Assembly (NCBI RefSeq): GCF_000237925.1
Contig: NC_031495.1
Location: 11,633,852-11,697,851, forward strand
Origin: Schistosoma mansoni
Lineage: Eukaryota; Platyhelminthes; Trematoda; Strigeidida; Schistosomatidae
Reading direction: 5' to 3'
DNA length: 64,000 nucleotides
Below, piece by piece: positions 45,985 to 60,400 of the stretch. Position numbers and translations under genes: made by a program. The notes below the pieces were generated by a model. That model made no database searches, was not told the DNA's origin, and worked only from the letters and a program-made list of their open reading frames with translations. Position 1 is the stretch's first letter. Every line of letters begins with the position of its first letter.

Positions 45985-48462
45985 AATCCGGTTTATTTCC
46001 CACTAACAGTAACCTAGGATGCATTTCATCAGGTCCCGTGGATTTGCCTATATCAAGCCTGTTTAGTAGACCAAAGACATCGAGTTCTTTAATGGTCACA
46101 TTGTCCAGTGTGTGTGTGTGGGATTCGTATGAACGGACGGGGTGTCTGTGCGGTACATTGCTAATGTAGCTTGAGAATACTTGAGCTTTACTATAGTCGT
46201 CCTCCACTAAAGATGAAGCATTACTGTCTCCCCATAGTGCTGGAATAGTTCCTCTTCTTTTAGTTCTTTGGCTTATATACGAATACAAGCGTTTAGGGCA
46301 TTCTATAGATTCCTCAAGTTTTTTTTAGTGCAACGTTCTAGACTTACGTGGGGTCAAGGCACAAGTATTTCGAGCTTCTCAATATTGGGATTTTATTTCA
46401 TCAGTATCCAGTAACCTAAATCTTTCCGATATTTTTCTCCTCTTACGGATAAGGGTGCGAACCTTTCTACTGAACCATGGTGGAGAGTCTCTCGGACCGT
46501 TTGTAGTCCGAGGGGTGTGGGATGCAGTAACTTTTAAGTACAAATGTTAAAATACATCCCAAGCTACTTCCATCGGGGACTCTGATTCTATTATCCAATC
46601 TACTGACGATGCTGAGTGTATAATATCTTCTATATTTGCTTTCTAGACATTAGGTCTGGGTTGGGCTGACGCGTGCTCGTTTTTGGCAACTATACTGAAG
46701 TCAAACGTTAGAATTGCATGATCAACTTTACCTAGGAGTGGCATGTAATCGAGGGCCGTGACATCACCCTCATAATGGGTCAATACAAGATCTAGTAAGG
46801 ATGATTGAGAGTTCGGGTCGTACCTAGTCGCTCCTTCCACATGTTGCACTAGGGCACATGTGATAACCGTATCAACTAGTTCCTGCTCGAAGGAATTTTC
46901 TAGCAATCCAGTTCTCAGATTTTTCCAGTCTACCATGGGTACATTAAAGTCTTCTAGGATTAGACATCGACCACTATGTGACCATGTATTAAGACCGTCT
47001 AGTAAGACCTCATTTAGCTCACAGATTGAAATGTGGTAGACCAAACCAATCAACAACTCTTGTCTCTAGGATTTCAAGCGACAACTAACTAATTCACGTC
47101 CCACTCTCATGGGATACATTGTCGATAATGGTAAGTGGGATAGTATTCTTAATGAATAAAGCTACTCCTCCCTTACGCTTCTGGATTCTGTCGGCTCTTA
47201 CTAACGTGAAGCCTTCAAAATCAAGTTCCATGCTATCTATAGGCTGCGTCAGCCAAGTTTCTGTGACTGCGATTATATATGGCTTGGTAGAGTTAATCTG
47301 TGCACCTAGATCCGATCGCTTACTGAGCAAGCTTCGGACACTTGTGTAACAGAAACGAAGCCTATTTAAATGGCTTTGTGCTGCACCCATAGTGGCCTCG
47401 GCATCATTCTCTGTCGAGGCCTCACAACTCGAAAATGTACAATTTTGAGGTCCTTTTCGCCAGCATCTAACTTAAGCCTTAGCCCTGTTTTGGCTTTTCG
47501 TCTTTTTATACGGTCGGCGAGCAGCAAGTCCCAACGGACTAAAGCTCCTGACTCCTTGAGTTTATGTCTATTCTGTAGTATTAAGTCCTGTTTGTTGAGA
47601 TTTAAATATTACTTTAAGCAGCCTGGTCTGATTCTGTTTCAAGTTTATTTAGCTACCTGGTCTAAACACTTTGAGTAACGTGACTCCGGAGATATCCTGA
47701 GGCATTACCTGATTTAGTAGCTGTTTTATCAACCCAATGTCATGCTCGAAACGAGTTTCAGGTTCTAAGCTTCCACTCTCTTTGATTCTATGAAAGATAA
47801 CTGACCTATCACCATGAACGGTCTTTAATTTTTCGGCTACTTTTTTGGAGGATGGTTGGTTTTTCTCTAATAGCGTTATTTCGTTTCTTGTTCTCGACCT
47901 GTACCTGTTCACCAACTTTTGTTGGAGTAGCAACCACAACCGTGTTAAACATACTGTGGGATTCCGGAGAACTATCGACTTGGGCAGTCAGGTTGCGATT
48001 AGGTTTTTTAGGTCTTTCCTGATGGCTACCATTCGGAGAACGGGGGACAGAAGAAACTTCCTTACATGAGTTTCTATTTCGAACAGACCTCTTTGAAGTC
48101 GGTCTTCCCTCCTTTGATCCATGAAAGTCAACTGTTACTGGGCTTAGTTGAGGTGACTTAACATCAATTTGTGTATCAACAGAGCGAGTACTGCCCGATC
48201 TGTCTCGGCCTCGTTTGCTAATACACTTTTTAGCTGCATTTCGCATTGAAATGGCTTTGGTTAGCAAGCTATTTGTGTCCGAGCAGCACTGCTGACAAAG
48301 CTACACGCAACCACTTTTACTAAACAGTTTGAAAGTCACTAGCGTTAGATTCGTACAAACCGTCTGGTACCATCCTTTGCACTAGTCGCACTGCATGCCG
48401 CTTTCAACGGGGTATCGACAGCTTAGGAGTTGACAGTTGCTTCTCTTACATTGTTTAGACAT
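45985..48462 (-). mobile_element. CR1-like non-LTR retrotransposon, decayed
   Basis: Minus strand. The ORF1 remnant starts MSKQCKRSNC at 48462 and encodes a PHD-like Cys finger (SCRYPVESGMQCD, CKGWYQTVC, LCQQCCSD) with two stops, then a basic region. The endonuclease follows from 47390 (LRFCYTSVRSLLSKRSDL, AVTETWLTQPIDSMEL, RKGGVALFIKN) and continues at 47056 (CLILEDFNVPMVDW, LLDLVLTHYE). The RT start (LNRLDIGKSTGPDEMHPRLL) is near 46040, where the gypsy LTR begins. The remaining RT is absent. The layout fits schistosome SR1-type elements. Confidence 0.75.
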
Positions 48463-50149
48463 CAAAGAGAGGTTTTCAAAAAGAAACCAGATACAATAAT
48501 ACCCAGAGACAAAAGAAACTGATAACCAAAAAAGCGGAAAACTAGATTGTTAGAGCCAAAAATGCTAACAAATACGATAGAATCAAAGTACTCAAAAGTA
48601 CCAGAGACAAACTACTTTAGAAGCAAAACTGATACTATTAGAGAATACTTTAACCGAAATAAATACAAATAAAGTGAAAACAGTAGTCTTGATACGTAAT
48701 AAACGATCAAAACAATAAAAGTTACTCAGTGAGGAAAAATACCACTGTCCTTTTTAAAGAGCACACATTCTCCTAGATTTGGCGATAGCTTCGTTTAAAT
48801 CGGTTGCTTTTGTAAAGTATGAGCTTTACTTTTCTTTTGTTCTCTACGTGGGCCGACGCGGTACCGCGTAAACTAATACTACACTACTGGCTACTGTTTT
48901 AATACCTATATAAGTGAAACTTTGGGGAATTTCCTCAGATATGGGGAAATATTAGGGTTTTTGTGCCATTTCCTCAATATTTTCTATAGCGGCTTCCCCA
49001 AAACGGACAAAATTTTCCCCAAATTAGGGAGATTGGGCATGGTGCAGTTAATTTGAATACTGCGTAAAACTAGTGTCTGACTATGAGCACAAATCTATAC
49101 AATTCTACGTCGAACCATGCGGGAACTACCATAATTCTTAAGACTAACCTGAAATCTGGTGAGCGGATGAGGCGGTCACCTCGAAAAGCCGCCAAAACCA
49201 CAGGGGTAGTCAGTCGATGCATTTTAAAAATGTAATATTCAGATATTGTTTGAGAGCAAACATCTTAATGGAATCATATTTATATGTCCTCACTCCTCCA
49301 ACGATTATAAGTACTGGTGTATTGAATAAACAGTAAACTAGATAAGCAGTAAGGTTTTCGGATCAATTACTGGGAGTATGTCAGAAAAGGAAAACGACGC
49401 TGTTCTGATTAAAGTCCAACAAAAACCATTAAAAATAGCAAGGTGATTCCACTTTTGTGTGTTTTATTTGCTTCACAAGCTACTCAGGGTAGGTATATTG
49501 AATTGAGATGTGAGAGAATTCTCCTTACAAATAAAGACAGCCTTAAAAAACGTGCACATAATTCGGGACTGGAGTATGAGGATCGTTATGAATAAGGAAC
49601 GCTGTTTTTTAAAATGAAAACTCAACTGAAGCATTGAAAGAGGAATTTAAGTATTTGCAGATGTTTAATCTACTATAGTTGAACAGAAGTGTTGCGTTTT
49701 CCACCTTATATAGTCTTATGTCAAAGTTTCAGCAAACGATAATTTCCTGGCTTGACTTACCCTGAAGTAGAGTTCAGATCACTCTGCCTCCATCGCCCAA
49801 TTTGATAACGAATAGAAGCTTACTAGAGTTATATCGTATGTAACGGATGATATATTAGAGAAGTAAAGAGTACGGATATATAACCTCAGGGATAGATCAA
49901 TATCATTTGATTGATCAGTTCGCGTTGGTTATAACTGATCATGATGAAATTCCATTAACGATTCAACGTTTAATGATCAGTCTCTTGACGCAGGAACTGT
50001 TGGGATTAATGGATTATTGGCTAAGGCTCAGAGATAGTTTACTGCCTGAGGTGATTCCATACTAATATTGAATTACTACCCTATTTGACAGAGAGTGATC
50101 ACGGTTTGTTGCATTGTTGATTATGAACATACACGATTGTGTAAAACTT
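48463..50149. other. Intergenic DNA, no gene supported
   Basis: Probably includes the 5' UTR of the CR1-like element on its left. A GC-richer patch near 49110-49220 may be an unassigned repeat. No exon chain was seen. Confidence 0.4.
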
Positions 50150-51960
50150 TTTTCCCACTCTCCGAATAATTGATTTGCAGCATTGCCAGTAATCACGCAT
50201 CACCCTCTGACACTAGGAGATTCGAGTAATTACGTTCCACTGATCACGAAGCTGAGCGCTTGCTGAATCTTTCATCCGGTTCAGCAACACTCCGTTGAAG
50301 ACATTTCCTGGTACCGATAGTGGTGTGGTTCCTCTGTAGGTCCCACTTTTACCGGGATACCCTTCCTTTGGTATCATGATGATTTATCCTTCTTTCAGGT
50401 CTGTTGGTACTTGTTCTTCCTCCCAAATCTTTTTGGATAGAATGCGGAGCATGTCTGCGGTTACTTCGCTGCCTGACTTTAGTGCTTCAGCTGGTATATT
50501 GTCAGGTCCTGCTTCTTTCCCAATCTTCATTTGTCTGATAACCACCCCGATTTCTTCGATCACTAATGAAGTGAAGGCTACAGAAACGTCTGCGTGCGAT
50601 GCTTCGATGTCCGGTGAATTCAGTGGAGCTGGCCTATTCAAAAGTTCTCCAGTGTTTTACCCATCTATTTCTCTATTCTTGAATCCCATTGAATGTATAA
50701 CCTTCTTTGTCCTTTACCAGTCTCTCTGGTTTACCATATTTCTGTGCTAGTTACTTCGTTGTGTCATATAGTTGTTTGATATTTTCTTCTCTTGCAGCCA
50801 GGTCTTTTACGTATTTCCGCTTGTCAGTCCTAATGCTCCTCTTCACTTGCTTGTTTGCTTCTATTCATTCAGCTTGTTCCATGACCTTATCTTCTCTTGT
50901 TCAGGTGTTGTTAATTGCTGTCCTCTTACTTTCCATTTCTTAAACCTTGTTCAGGGTTTCGATAGTGATCCATTCCTTATGAAGATGCTTCTTGCGGCAT
51001 AGCACCTTCTGACACGTTGAAGTTAGTGCTCCTTTGGTTCCCTACCAGTTGTCCTCCATAGAAGTTTCCTCTTCTTTGAGTATATATTGCAAGGCTTGGA
51101 ACCTGTGGTTGAGAGTTATCTTGAATTCGTTGAATTTGTCCGTTCATCGAAGGAAGGGTGTATTGAACTTTTGTAATGCTGTTTTTCTCAGTTGCTCAAT
51201 GCTTCATTAGCTTTAGTTTCATCTTGGTAACAATTAGATGGTGATCTGAAGCTATTTCAACTCCTTTCCTGGTCCTCACATCTTCCATTGTCCGTTTTCA
51301 CTTTTAATGATGCAAATATGATGTATATAGTCCTCCTTGATGTGATCCTTGATGTGATTGGATAACATTAATTGTGATTCTCTATTTTTTTGTTTTCAAG
51401 AATGCTTTGATGACTCTGGATCTGTGAGCTTCCCATCCTGTAAGTACTTTTCGTGCTTCTTTGGACAGCATCAAAGTAACTCCTTGTGTGTACGAAACAT
51501 TTTCTTCTTCATGATTTAAGCGCAAAAGCACTTTTCCAGAAACTAATTTTTTCTGCTCAGTTTGGGTTCAGTGAGTTTCACTGATTCCGAAAACCATCAA
51601 GCTGTATCTTCTCGTTTCTGCAGCTACTCGCTTGGTCCTCCCAGTCTCCCACATTGTCTGGACATTGCATGTACCTGTATTGATTAATGTTTTGGTTATT
51701 GGAAGAGACTTCGTCCTCGTGATTTACGAAGAATTTCAGCCTTCATCATGAGGAGTTTTACTTCCTCTAAGTGAAGATTGTTCAACTCGGAGAACAGAGT
51801 TTAAATGGTTCAAATTGTTTATTTATAGTTAGCATTTTTCCTCAAAGGTATTTTCTACGGAACAGGTATGCTGACTTCATGCCCAGTCCTCCTCCTTTAC
51901 CCGAACTTGGGACCGGCAGGAACCCTAGAAGAGCTATAGCAGTGTCCTTGCTCGATCGAA
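50150..51960 (-). mobile_element. RTE (SR2-type) 5' half, decayed
   Basis: On the minus strand, reading from the right: the endonuclease start (about 51660-51400, including YTQGVTLMLSKEARK-like text with changes), the linker, and the RT beginning at 50641-50384 (LNSPDIEASHADVS, MKIGKEAGPDNIPAEALKSG, WEEEQVPTDLKEG), then fragments such as VFNGVLLNRMKD near 50290. It has many frameshifts and is truncated before the RT catalytic motif. Confidence 0.75.
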
Positions 51961-54900
51961 ACCCAAAACAAATTAGTTGGCTAAGGGATAGTTCTTTATA
52001 TTGTTATGAACTTAAATTTACATTATTATCCAAATAAGTTCTACCACCCAGTTGTTCAACAACTAATCAGTCAACAAATAATAATGTCTAAATTGCGCTG
52101 AGTAAATAAACTGATAAAAAACAAAAGATGGCAGTCGAGTTTAGCAAATAAAAGTTCCTATTATGTATTCTATCCTATCTGAACAGATGATGTCCATATT
52201 GTTCAGAAGGTAGTACTTAACTTCATGAAGATATCAAAAAACAAAGGTACCAAGAACTAAACGTTATAAAACTGAGTGTTCGCGATCATGGAAGTGTGCT
52301 TCAGCTCACAATCAAAAAGAAATATATACAAAAGTGTGTACATGGAGGGATTTTCGTACACAAACACACAAAACGCGTCGCTATCATGAGATTTGGGACA
52401 AGACTTAACAGTATTTGTAAGACAGCACTTGAAAACTATTGTGCATTTCAGTGCAGCAGCTGCCATAGGGCTCGTGTACCATCAATTTACGAAGCCTTTA
52501 AAGGCCTTGACACAGATGTCTGGTAATATATACAACCGGCCAAGTAACCGCTTAACTGTAGATGATATTGTGGTGTTTCGTTCAATCAGTGTTTTTCACT
52601 TACCAGAGTTGAAGGGAGGTGATGTGACTGCTTCACGTTCATAGTATTACGATGAATTCAAACCATTCAATGACTCTCTGTCATGTTCAGCCCTAACAAT
52701 GTGACAAGAATAACTCTTAAAGAAATAGCAAAAGTATTCAGGAAGAATGTTGTATAGTTGCCAGGATATGTTAGAAAAGTGCAGAATATGATTTCACTAT
52801 CACCTGATCTTATTTATGCCATTCATTAACTGATACTTGAGAGTTTTCAATGTTCCTGACCACTTTCATCAATCGGTGAAAGTGCAATGATCAGTATCAT
52901 ACGATAGGGATAAGTCTCTCTTGACAGGTAATTTGACTAAAGCTGAGTTTGATTTCACCACCTCAATAATATTATATTTATTTAACACAACAGAAATCCA
53001 AGACTTTTCTAAAAGCAATTTAGTTGCCACGAATGAATCAAGTGAAAACAGGAGACCACCAAAATGAGTGAGTGTATTGCACCAAAATATGTTGGTTATT
53101 CGAAAAGAATTTATCGTTTGATTCGAAGACCATGACAGTAGGGTTGTGTCGGCAGAAACACTAAAAACTTGTATGACCAGTAAAAAATATCTGCACTCCG
53201 GAACACCGAAGGCTTTCGCAAAATCTTAAGATGACCGTGACTGAGAGCAGAACAAAACAACACCTACTAAGGCTTACGGAGATACCGTAAGTGTGGCAAA
53301 GCTTCGCTATATTTATGTGCACTCAGACTCGGTGGGTATGATATAGCTCCATCATACTGTGCATATTCGTGACACTTGGTCAAATCTACAAGCATGTCAT
53401 AAATCGACATGACAGACTGATATTAGCAATTGTGCGAACTGACACAAAACTTAATACTTACGTGACTGTTATGTGTGCCATTATGATCTTATTGGTTATA
53501 TAGCATGTATTTATCATACTTGTTAACAGTTTCATTCATGTACAATTTTTCATGTGAGTGCTCATCTGTAATGATCTAAAGCTGACCGATTGATTTCTCC
53601 GGGTTCATGCTTTGGCTATGAGGAATAGTTGCACAACTTCGGAATGCTCAATGCTGGACTCTTAGCCTTTCAGCTGCAACAGATCAAGTTGTTTTGACAA
53701 GTAGCAAGAGGTTCGGTGACTTCGAGTACGAGTGATGTTTTCCTGGCACTGTTCTGAAGCAGTGATTAACATACTCATATGAAATTAAGCATCTAAAAGA
53801 AAAGATGAATGCATAGAACAGTTATTTCACGCAGGAACTAGAGGTTACGTGGGAAAAAGAATAATGAAATGAAATGGTGTAAGACAAAAGTGGATGAACT
53901 TGGTAGGGAAGATAGTTGTTGATCCAACTTTTCTTCTGCTATGAACAAAAAAAACGTTTGGACATTTGGTAGACAATCATGTGTTCGGTGAGATTATTAT
54001 TTATGGACGACCTTTGAGTGACGCTAAACTGACCTCGAGAGTGTCCACCTAATAACCAGGACCAAATAAAGGTTGTAAACCAGTGCAAAGAATCAGGACT
54101 ATGATTTACGGTTGAAGTTAAGGTTAGGAATTAAATTTAGGGTTTTCACCATGAACTGATATCAGATATAATGCCAAAAACTCTATTTAGCCAAATGGAC
54201 GAGTGGATTTCGCACCAAAATCCGAGACATATTATCTTATACCTGATTGGTTCGTCCATAAATTATTGTCTCGCCGATCTTGACCATGAAACTTTGAACT
54301 CTTTCATTCCGTGTCTTTTCACTCACTATAAGAGGCATCATTCTCACATGTAGTAGGTATCACAACGTTATTCGCTTTTTGATAACTCCAGATAAATAAA
54401 CAGACAAAGGTGTATTAGAAAGCTTCAAGGATACGGATTTAGAATCAGTCTTAGTAATGAACGAAGGACAATCTATAGAGTAGAATAAGTATATTTAACT
54501 ACCATATGCTTAGCCTGATCTTGTATTTGGAAATAAGTATATGGTTTTATATATTTGATGTCTGCATTAATTACTACAGTAAGCTACAAATCATTTAGGG
54601 CAGAATCGTGTGGATGATTAGGTTCAAAAGGAGTATAAATGAGGGTGCATGATGGTAAGCTAATGTAAAAGTCTGTATCGTTTAGACATGACACATGACC
54701 TTACCCTTTAAAATGCTAGCTTCTTCAACTTTTGAGTAGTGATCGGTCAACTACCTGTTTCGAGTCATGCACTAGCTCAGTACAGACACAGTAATGTACA
54801 GTCTAGGTACTTACTTACAGTATTGTATCTATCCTACATAGCCTGATAAGAGACGGATAAATATTTTCTTGTGTTGTGAAGTAATTTCGGTCAACTAGGT

Positions 54901-56489
54901 TTCGACAGACAGGTTAGATCAACAAAACCCAGTGATTTGCTTAGATATTTACTACTCTTGAAACACTAAAAACTGATCTTAGCAAGGAAAACTGCCATAA
55001 AGTTTGTAGGTCACCAACGAAGGTGGTCTGTGTCGAAAGACTGAGCCCCCAGCTTGCGTTGAAATCTCACCTCACGGTTAACACCTACCCTTTCGTCGTA
55101 TCCAGGTACTATGACTACTCTGATGACCGTAAAACACAGACAACGTTATCATGGAGATATATTAGTAAGGGTAGGTACAAGAAATAGAGTGCAACCACTG
55201 CCTCATGAGCGAGTCCGTGGCATGCAACTGATTGATGCGCGTTGGCTGGCCTTTACTTTGACGAGGATTTGTAAGCCGTTTAATACTCAGTGACCTGACT
55301 GCCGAGTGATTTAGATATGGATCCAGGGACATTTCGGTGGCCCTACATACTCTATATGAACTTAGGAAGATGTCTCAACAAAGGCTGTAGGATAGATTCT
55401 GCAATGAACGAGAAATTTAATGCTATTCGTTGCATTTACAGTTACATATAAATTAGTATGTTATCGCTGAGGTGCATACAGAAATTATTCTTGAATATCA
55501 AGTCCGTCTTTTAGTGCTTCATACTTGGTCAAATCCAGCTTGAACCGGTCATTGAGGTCAGATTCTCTATACGGGTTATGGTTAATTATGAAGAGGAAAT
55601 ATCATTTGTTGCAGCTAATCAGTTATATTTTAGTGAACAAGAACTCAGGTGGGAAAAAACAATTTACTTTTCAATACAAAATCACAGAATGCTTTCGTAA
55701 AATATGAAAACAATACATTAAATAAATTATATGCACATCATTGTTCAGTTACCTTTTACATACTTCATGATTCTTTCACTTCTGTTGTTATTGTAATCGC
55801 TCTCTGTTTCCTTTCTGTTATCTTCAATCCAATCTTCTCAATCTTCTGCTGTCAGGCATTTCACTTTTTATTGGTGCTACATAATACTTGTAAAACTTGT
55901 TGAATGTAATTCAAACTGTGAATCAATAATGGGAAGTATGCTGCAACTTTAAAAATGATCAGACAACAAGGAAATGAATCCAGAAAAACTAACGAATATA
56001 TTTTATGCAAATTCAGGCTTCACATGTTGGATTTCAGTTTATCTACGGCCAAACGTCTCAGAATCCAGTTGATCCATATTCTGGTAAACTAGGTGGGAAG
56101 TTCATGAACCAAAATCAGGAATAGTGCGGACCCAAAGAATTACTTGTCCATTTTTCAAGACATCAACTAAGACTTTTAGAAGAAACTAAGCAGTAAAAAT
56201 AGTTTAAACACAGATATTTATGAAAAAAATCGGTATCTTAACCTTTAATAAGTGATAACGAAGACTATATTCAGCTAAGAGAAATTTATTTAGATACTGT
56301 GATCTATGAACACAAAATGAAGTAACTTAAAAAGGTTCTACAATGTATAAGAACCGTATTCTTGGTAATTGGGTCTCAAACTCAATACTTTGAATAATTT
56401 GGTGTTAAACAAATTACATCGTAACAGTGAATCATTTAGCTTAATTGTCAAATTGAAATACTCACTCAGTAGAATCAAATTATTACTAA
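51961..56489. other. Intergenic DNA, no gene supported
   Basis: Several frames of 60-84 codons occur (for example 54171-54353 and 55649-55903), but none has family resemblance or partner exons. The patch 55010-55340 is richer in G and C and could be an old repeat. Nothing here could be named. Confidence 0.35.
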
Positions 56490-56772
56490 GAATTACGATG
56501 GAAATGGAACGGACATACATCAAAGAAACCATCAAACTGCATCACGAGGCAAGCCCTAACTTGAAATCCGGAAGGGAGGCGGAAAAGAGGAAGGCCAAAG
56601 AACACATTACGCCGGGAAATAGAAGTAGATATAAAAAGGATGAATGTTAACTGGAAAGAACTGAATAGGATTGTCCAGGACAGGGTTGGATGGAGAATGC
56701 TGGTGTGCCGCCTATGCTCTTCCACGAGGGGTAACAGCGTAAGTAAGTAAGTAAGCAAGTAAGTAAGTAATG
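56490..56772 (+). mobile_element. RTE 3' end fragment
   Basis: Plus-strand pieces of the SR2-type C-terminus: [26 protein letters not shown] and then GLPRTGLDGE-like sequence in shifted frames. It ends CTTCCACGAGGGGTAACAGC and a GTAA repeat tail at 56737-56772. 5' truncated. Confidence 0.75.
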
Positions 56773-57145
56773 AATTACATTGCATCAAACCGATTGCTAT
56801 TCAGTGAATAATTTCTTAAAATTTCTCCCCCATGTAAATAAAGAACTTAATCACTTATGACATTCATACCATGAAGAATAATTTTAAGATTGAATGAAGT
56901 AAATTAGTAACTAACTCACAACGAGAAAGAGAGATAGAAAACAAAATAAAGAGACTGAACTTTTTCCATGAAAAATAACTAATCTATTTAAAAACAAGAA
57001 AAGGACTTTTATATTTGAACAATGAAAAATTTCTTTGTATATCTATATAAGCTTTAGTTAAAATTTTACTTTGCCATATTATTATTATTATCATTTATGT
57101 ACTGTTTATTTGATTGTTCGGTTAATACATGTAGGTCATTTATAA

Positions 57146-57148
<3 letters not shown>

Positions 57149-57184
<36 letters not shown>
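57149..57184. repeat. TA microsatellite
   Basis: An uninterrupted run of about 17 TA dinucleotides. A shorter TA run occurs near 57359. Confidence 0.95.
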
Positions 57185-57187
<3 letters not shown>

Positions 57188-57439
57188 ACAGAGTTCATTC
57201 TTTTACATTCAAAAACAATAATGGATACCATAGTATCAAGTGAAAAACATCATTAGAAAAGTACTTCTTGAAAATACCGTAGCAACAACAATTTACATAA
57301 AATGATGATTAGTTGTTATGACATCCATGGCATTATTAAACTGTTCAAGTAATTTAATTATATATATATATAAATATGAAGACCGATTACCTTTTAATAT
57401 GGTGAACATTTTACTAAAGAAAGGGATTAAATAATTTTG

Positions 57440-60400
57440 ATGAATGAAACTGGTGTTCTATCAAAATCTACTGAAGTACCCAATGATAATGTAGAAGTCA
57501 GTAAAGGTAAGAAAATATAAATCAATTATAATTTATAGTTGAAATCATGAGTTAATTGAAGCTAGACCACCATGGGGTCGTGAATGCGCACTTTTGAGGA
57601 GTCCCTTTATAGGACAAAACGGTCGCCCAGGGCTTCCAGATTTTTCATGGTGGTTTAGCTTCAATTGACTCATGGTTTCAACTATGAAAATACTGAAATG
57701 CCCACAAAACCCCTTCTAAATTATAATTTAATTTGAATTAAAATCGAGTAATAAATTTATTTTTTTTAATATATGAATCAAGTTGATCGGTTTATTGAAT
57801 GATAAAAGTTTATAAGTAGTGTAACATGAATATTCATTCTAGCTTTTCTTATTTAAACGCTTAAGAAAAAAAAATTAGAAAAAATATGATTTTTCATTAA
57901 ATAAAATCTGTCTTTAAATTTGGTCAATCATAATCAGCAAGGATGGATAATGGCTAGCAGTGAAATCCTGCTTGACGCGCGTTTCGTCCTATTTGGGACG
58001 CGTCAGCTGGATGTACCTGCATCTCAGAGTTGATGTTCACTCCGGGACTCCAACCCAGTACCTTTCGCTTCAAACGCCATCGCGTTATCCACACACCTAC
58101 TGAGTCCTGATAGCCACTTGCTTGTGCAATGAGGTGAAATTTAAATTCACTTAGTATTGTTTGTTTGAAGTGAAGGGTACTGGGTTTGAGTCCCGGAGTG
58201 AACGCCAACTCTGAGATGCAGGCACATCCAGCTGACAAGTCCCAAATAGGATGAAACGCGCGTCCTGAATTCCACTTCTAGCCACTGTCCATCTTTGCTT
58301 ACAATGCTTGTGAATTAAGGCAATATCGAGACAATACGCATAGTATGCACATATGCCAACTAGAGACTGACCGATCGCAGTCCTAAGTATCCATAGGAAG
58401 ATTCAAACAAACAATATTAAGTGAGTTCATAACATTTAAAGGTTCATACATAAATATCTCAGGAAAAATATCAAGTCACAAAAACCGACGACAATAATAG
58501 TGAAATATAGAAGAACCTTGGAATGTATATGTCATTCGAATGGTTGTTTATTGTGTTGTAAAAGGCAGTTATATCAATTATAATACTTAATTTAGAACAG
58601 TTTGATGGAAATGATACCCTCCTTTCGTAACCCGTTATAGAGTAGTCATTATGATGCAGAAAGATTTATTAGATATCGTTTTCCTAAAGGATTATCAAGT
58701 TTTTACCATCCGTTCTCTAAAACAACATAAAATGAATATAACCAAAGACGGATGGTGGATAGCAATAGAATCCAGCACGTGCGTTCCGTCCTATTTGGCA
58801 CCTGTCGTCTGGATGTACCTGCATCTCAGAATTAGTGTTGACCCTGGGACTAGAACTCAGTACTTTTTGCTTCAAACACCATCACATTATCCATTTGGTT
58901 ACTGAGTCCTGATAGCCACTAGCTTGCAAAATGGGGTAAAGTTTAAATTTATTTTGTATTGTTTGTTTGTATCTTCCCATTGATGTTTAGGACTGCAGTT
59001 GATCACCATCTATCTTTGCTTATAATCCTTGTGAATTAAGATAATATCGAGGCAACCCGTACAGGATGTGCATATGTCAACAAGAGACTGATTAATTGTA
59101 GTCCTAAACATCAATGGGAAGATTCAAACAAACAATACAAAATGAATAAAATAAATATGTTTAACAATTTTCAGAATCTTGAGTCTCACTAACATATAAT
59201 ATTATTTACAATAATTGATCATTGATAATTGACTAGTATTACACTTATTTAGTTATTAAATCTGATAAAATTCTATCAGCCATTTACAATGAATGATTAC
59301 TTTGTCATGAATTCAGTTGACAGAATCTAATACATTTTCATACTGATAAGTTTATCAATTTCTTAAAGAAGCATTGATCATGATTAGGTGTTCAGTTGTT
59401 TTGATTTCACAGAAACCAGGTGTAGATCGTTTTAGCTTCATTTTAATTTGTGTAGTAAATTCGATAAAATATTTAGCAATATTATCATAAATTTACCGTA
59501 TTCGCTCAGAAACTAAGAAAAGTTTGACGCGAATGAAAAGTTCAACCAATAGAAAAACTGATCCGTTGAATACACCAAAACAACCCAATGAAGATGCGGA
59601 ACCAAAAACATCTGAGACAGATAAGGGCGAAATTCATGGGATTGAATATAAGATAAGTCGTGAACCAGAGATTGTATTCGTAGAGCAGTTAGATATTGCA
59701 TATAGATGCGTGAATTGCAACCGTGTATTGCGTGTACCATTTTTATTTGAAGACTGTGGACATAGATGCTGTTCTGGATGTGTACCGGATATATTAAGGT
59801 AGGTCAAAATTCAAAATTATTAAATTCTTCAAATTCATAAAAATTATTGTCATAATTGATGGAGTGTTATAAATGGAATAAAAACGAAAATAATATGATA
59901 ATGATATCTGTATACCGTTTAAACATGACGAAATATCCTTCGATCTCTCAACATCATATATTCACTATAAAGTGTTATAAGGAAGCATTGACGTAAACGA
60001 ATAGCCGAATGTTTACCTACATACAATTCAATAAACAAGAAATATTCAGAGAGATATATGCATAATAATCATATAAATTCATTTCACGAATCCAAGTGTA
60101 TCAGTGTTTCATCATGAAGAGATTTGATGTGAACAGCTGCCTAAACTACAAAGTAATACAGATTCGATATTTCACTGTTTATCTGATATCAACTGGATAG
60201 AAATTTCATACATTAAATATGGTGTTTCACTCATAACTTCCTCATCACATCCCTCTTGTTGACAATGATTGCAAGTAGATCTCAGTCATTCAACCACGAT
60301 GCACCTATTGTTGTAGAAAGAATCTGTTCAGATATTGTGATATATGTGATTGAGTTTCATCTCAAAATATATTGAAATTAATGCTGAGTTTTGATGGGAA

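Noticed and set aside
54171-54353. A 60-codon plus-strand frame.
   Set aside because: No family resemblance, splice partners or compositional signal; it could be chance in a long intergenic region.
56737-56772. A CRISPR-like or regulatory tandem repeat.
   Set aside because: The GTAA units are the usual 3' tail of the RTE element, seen at other copies as well. The organism is eukaryotic.
59524-59532. A start at TTG 59524 for the TRAF-like exon.
   Set aside because: A TTG start is not expected in this eukaryote. Either the ATG at 59533 or a spliced upstream exon is more likely.
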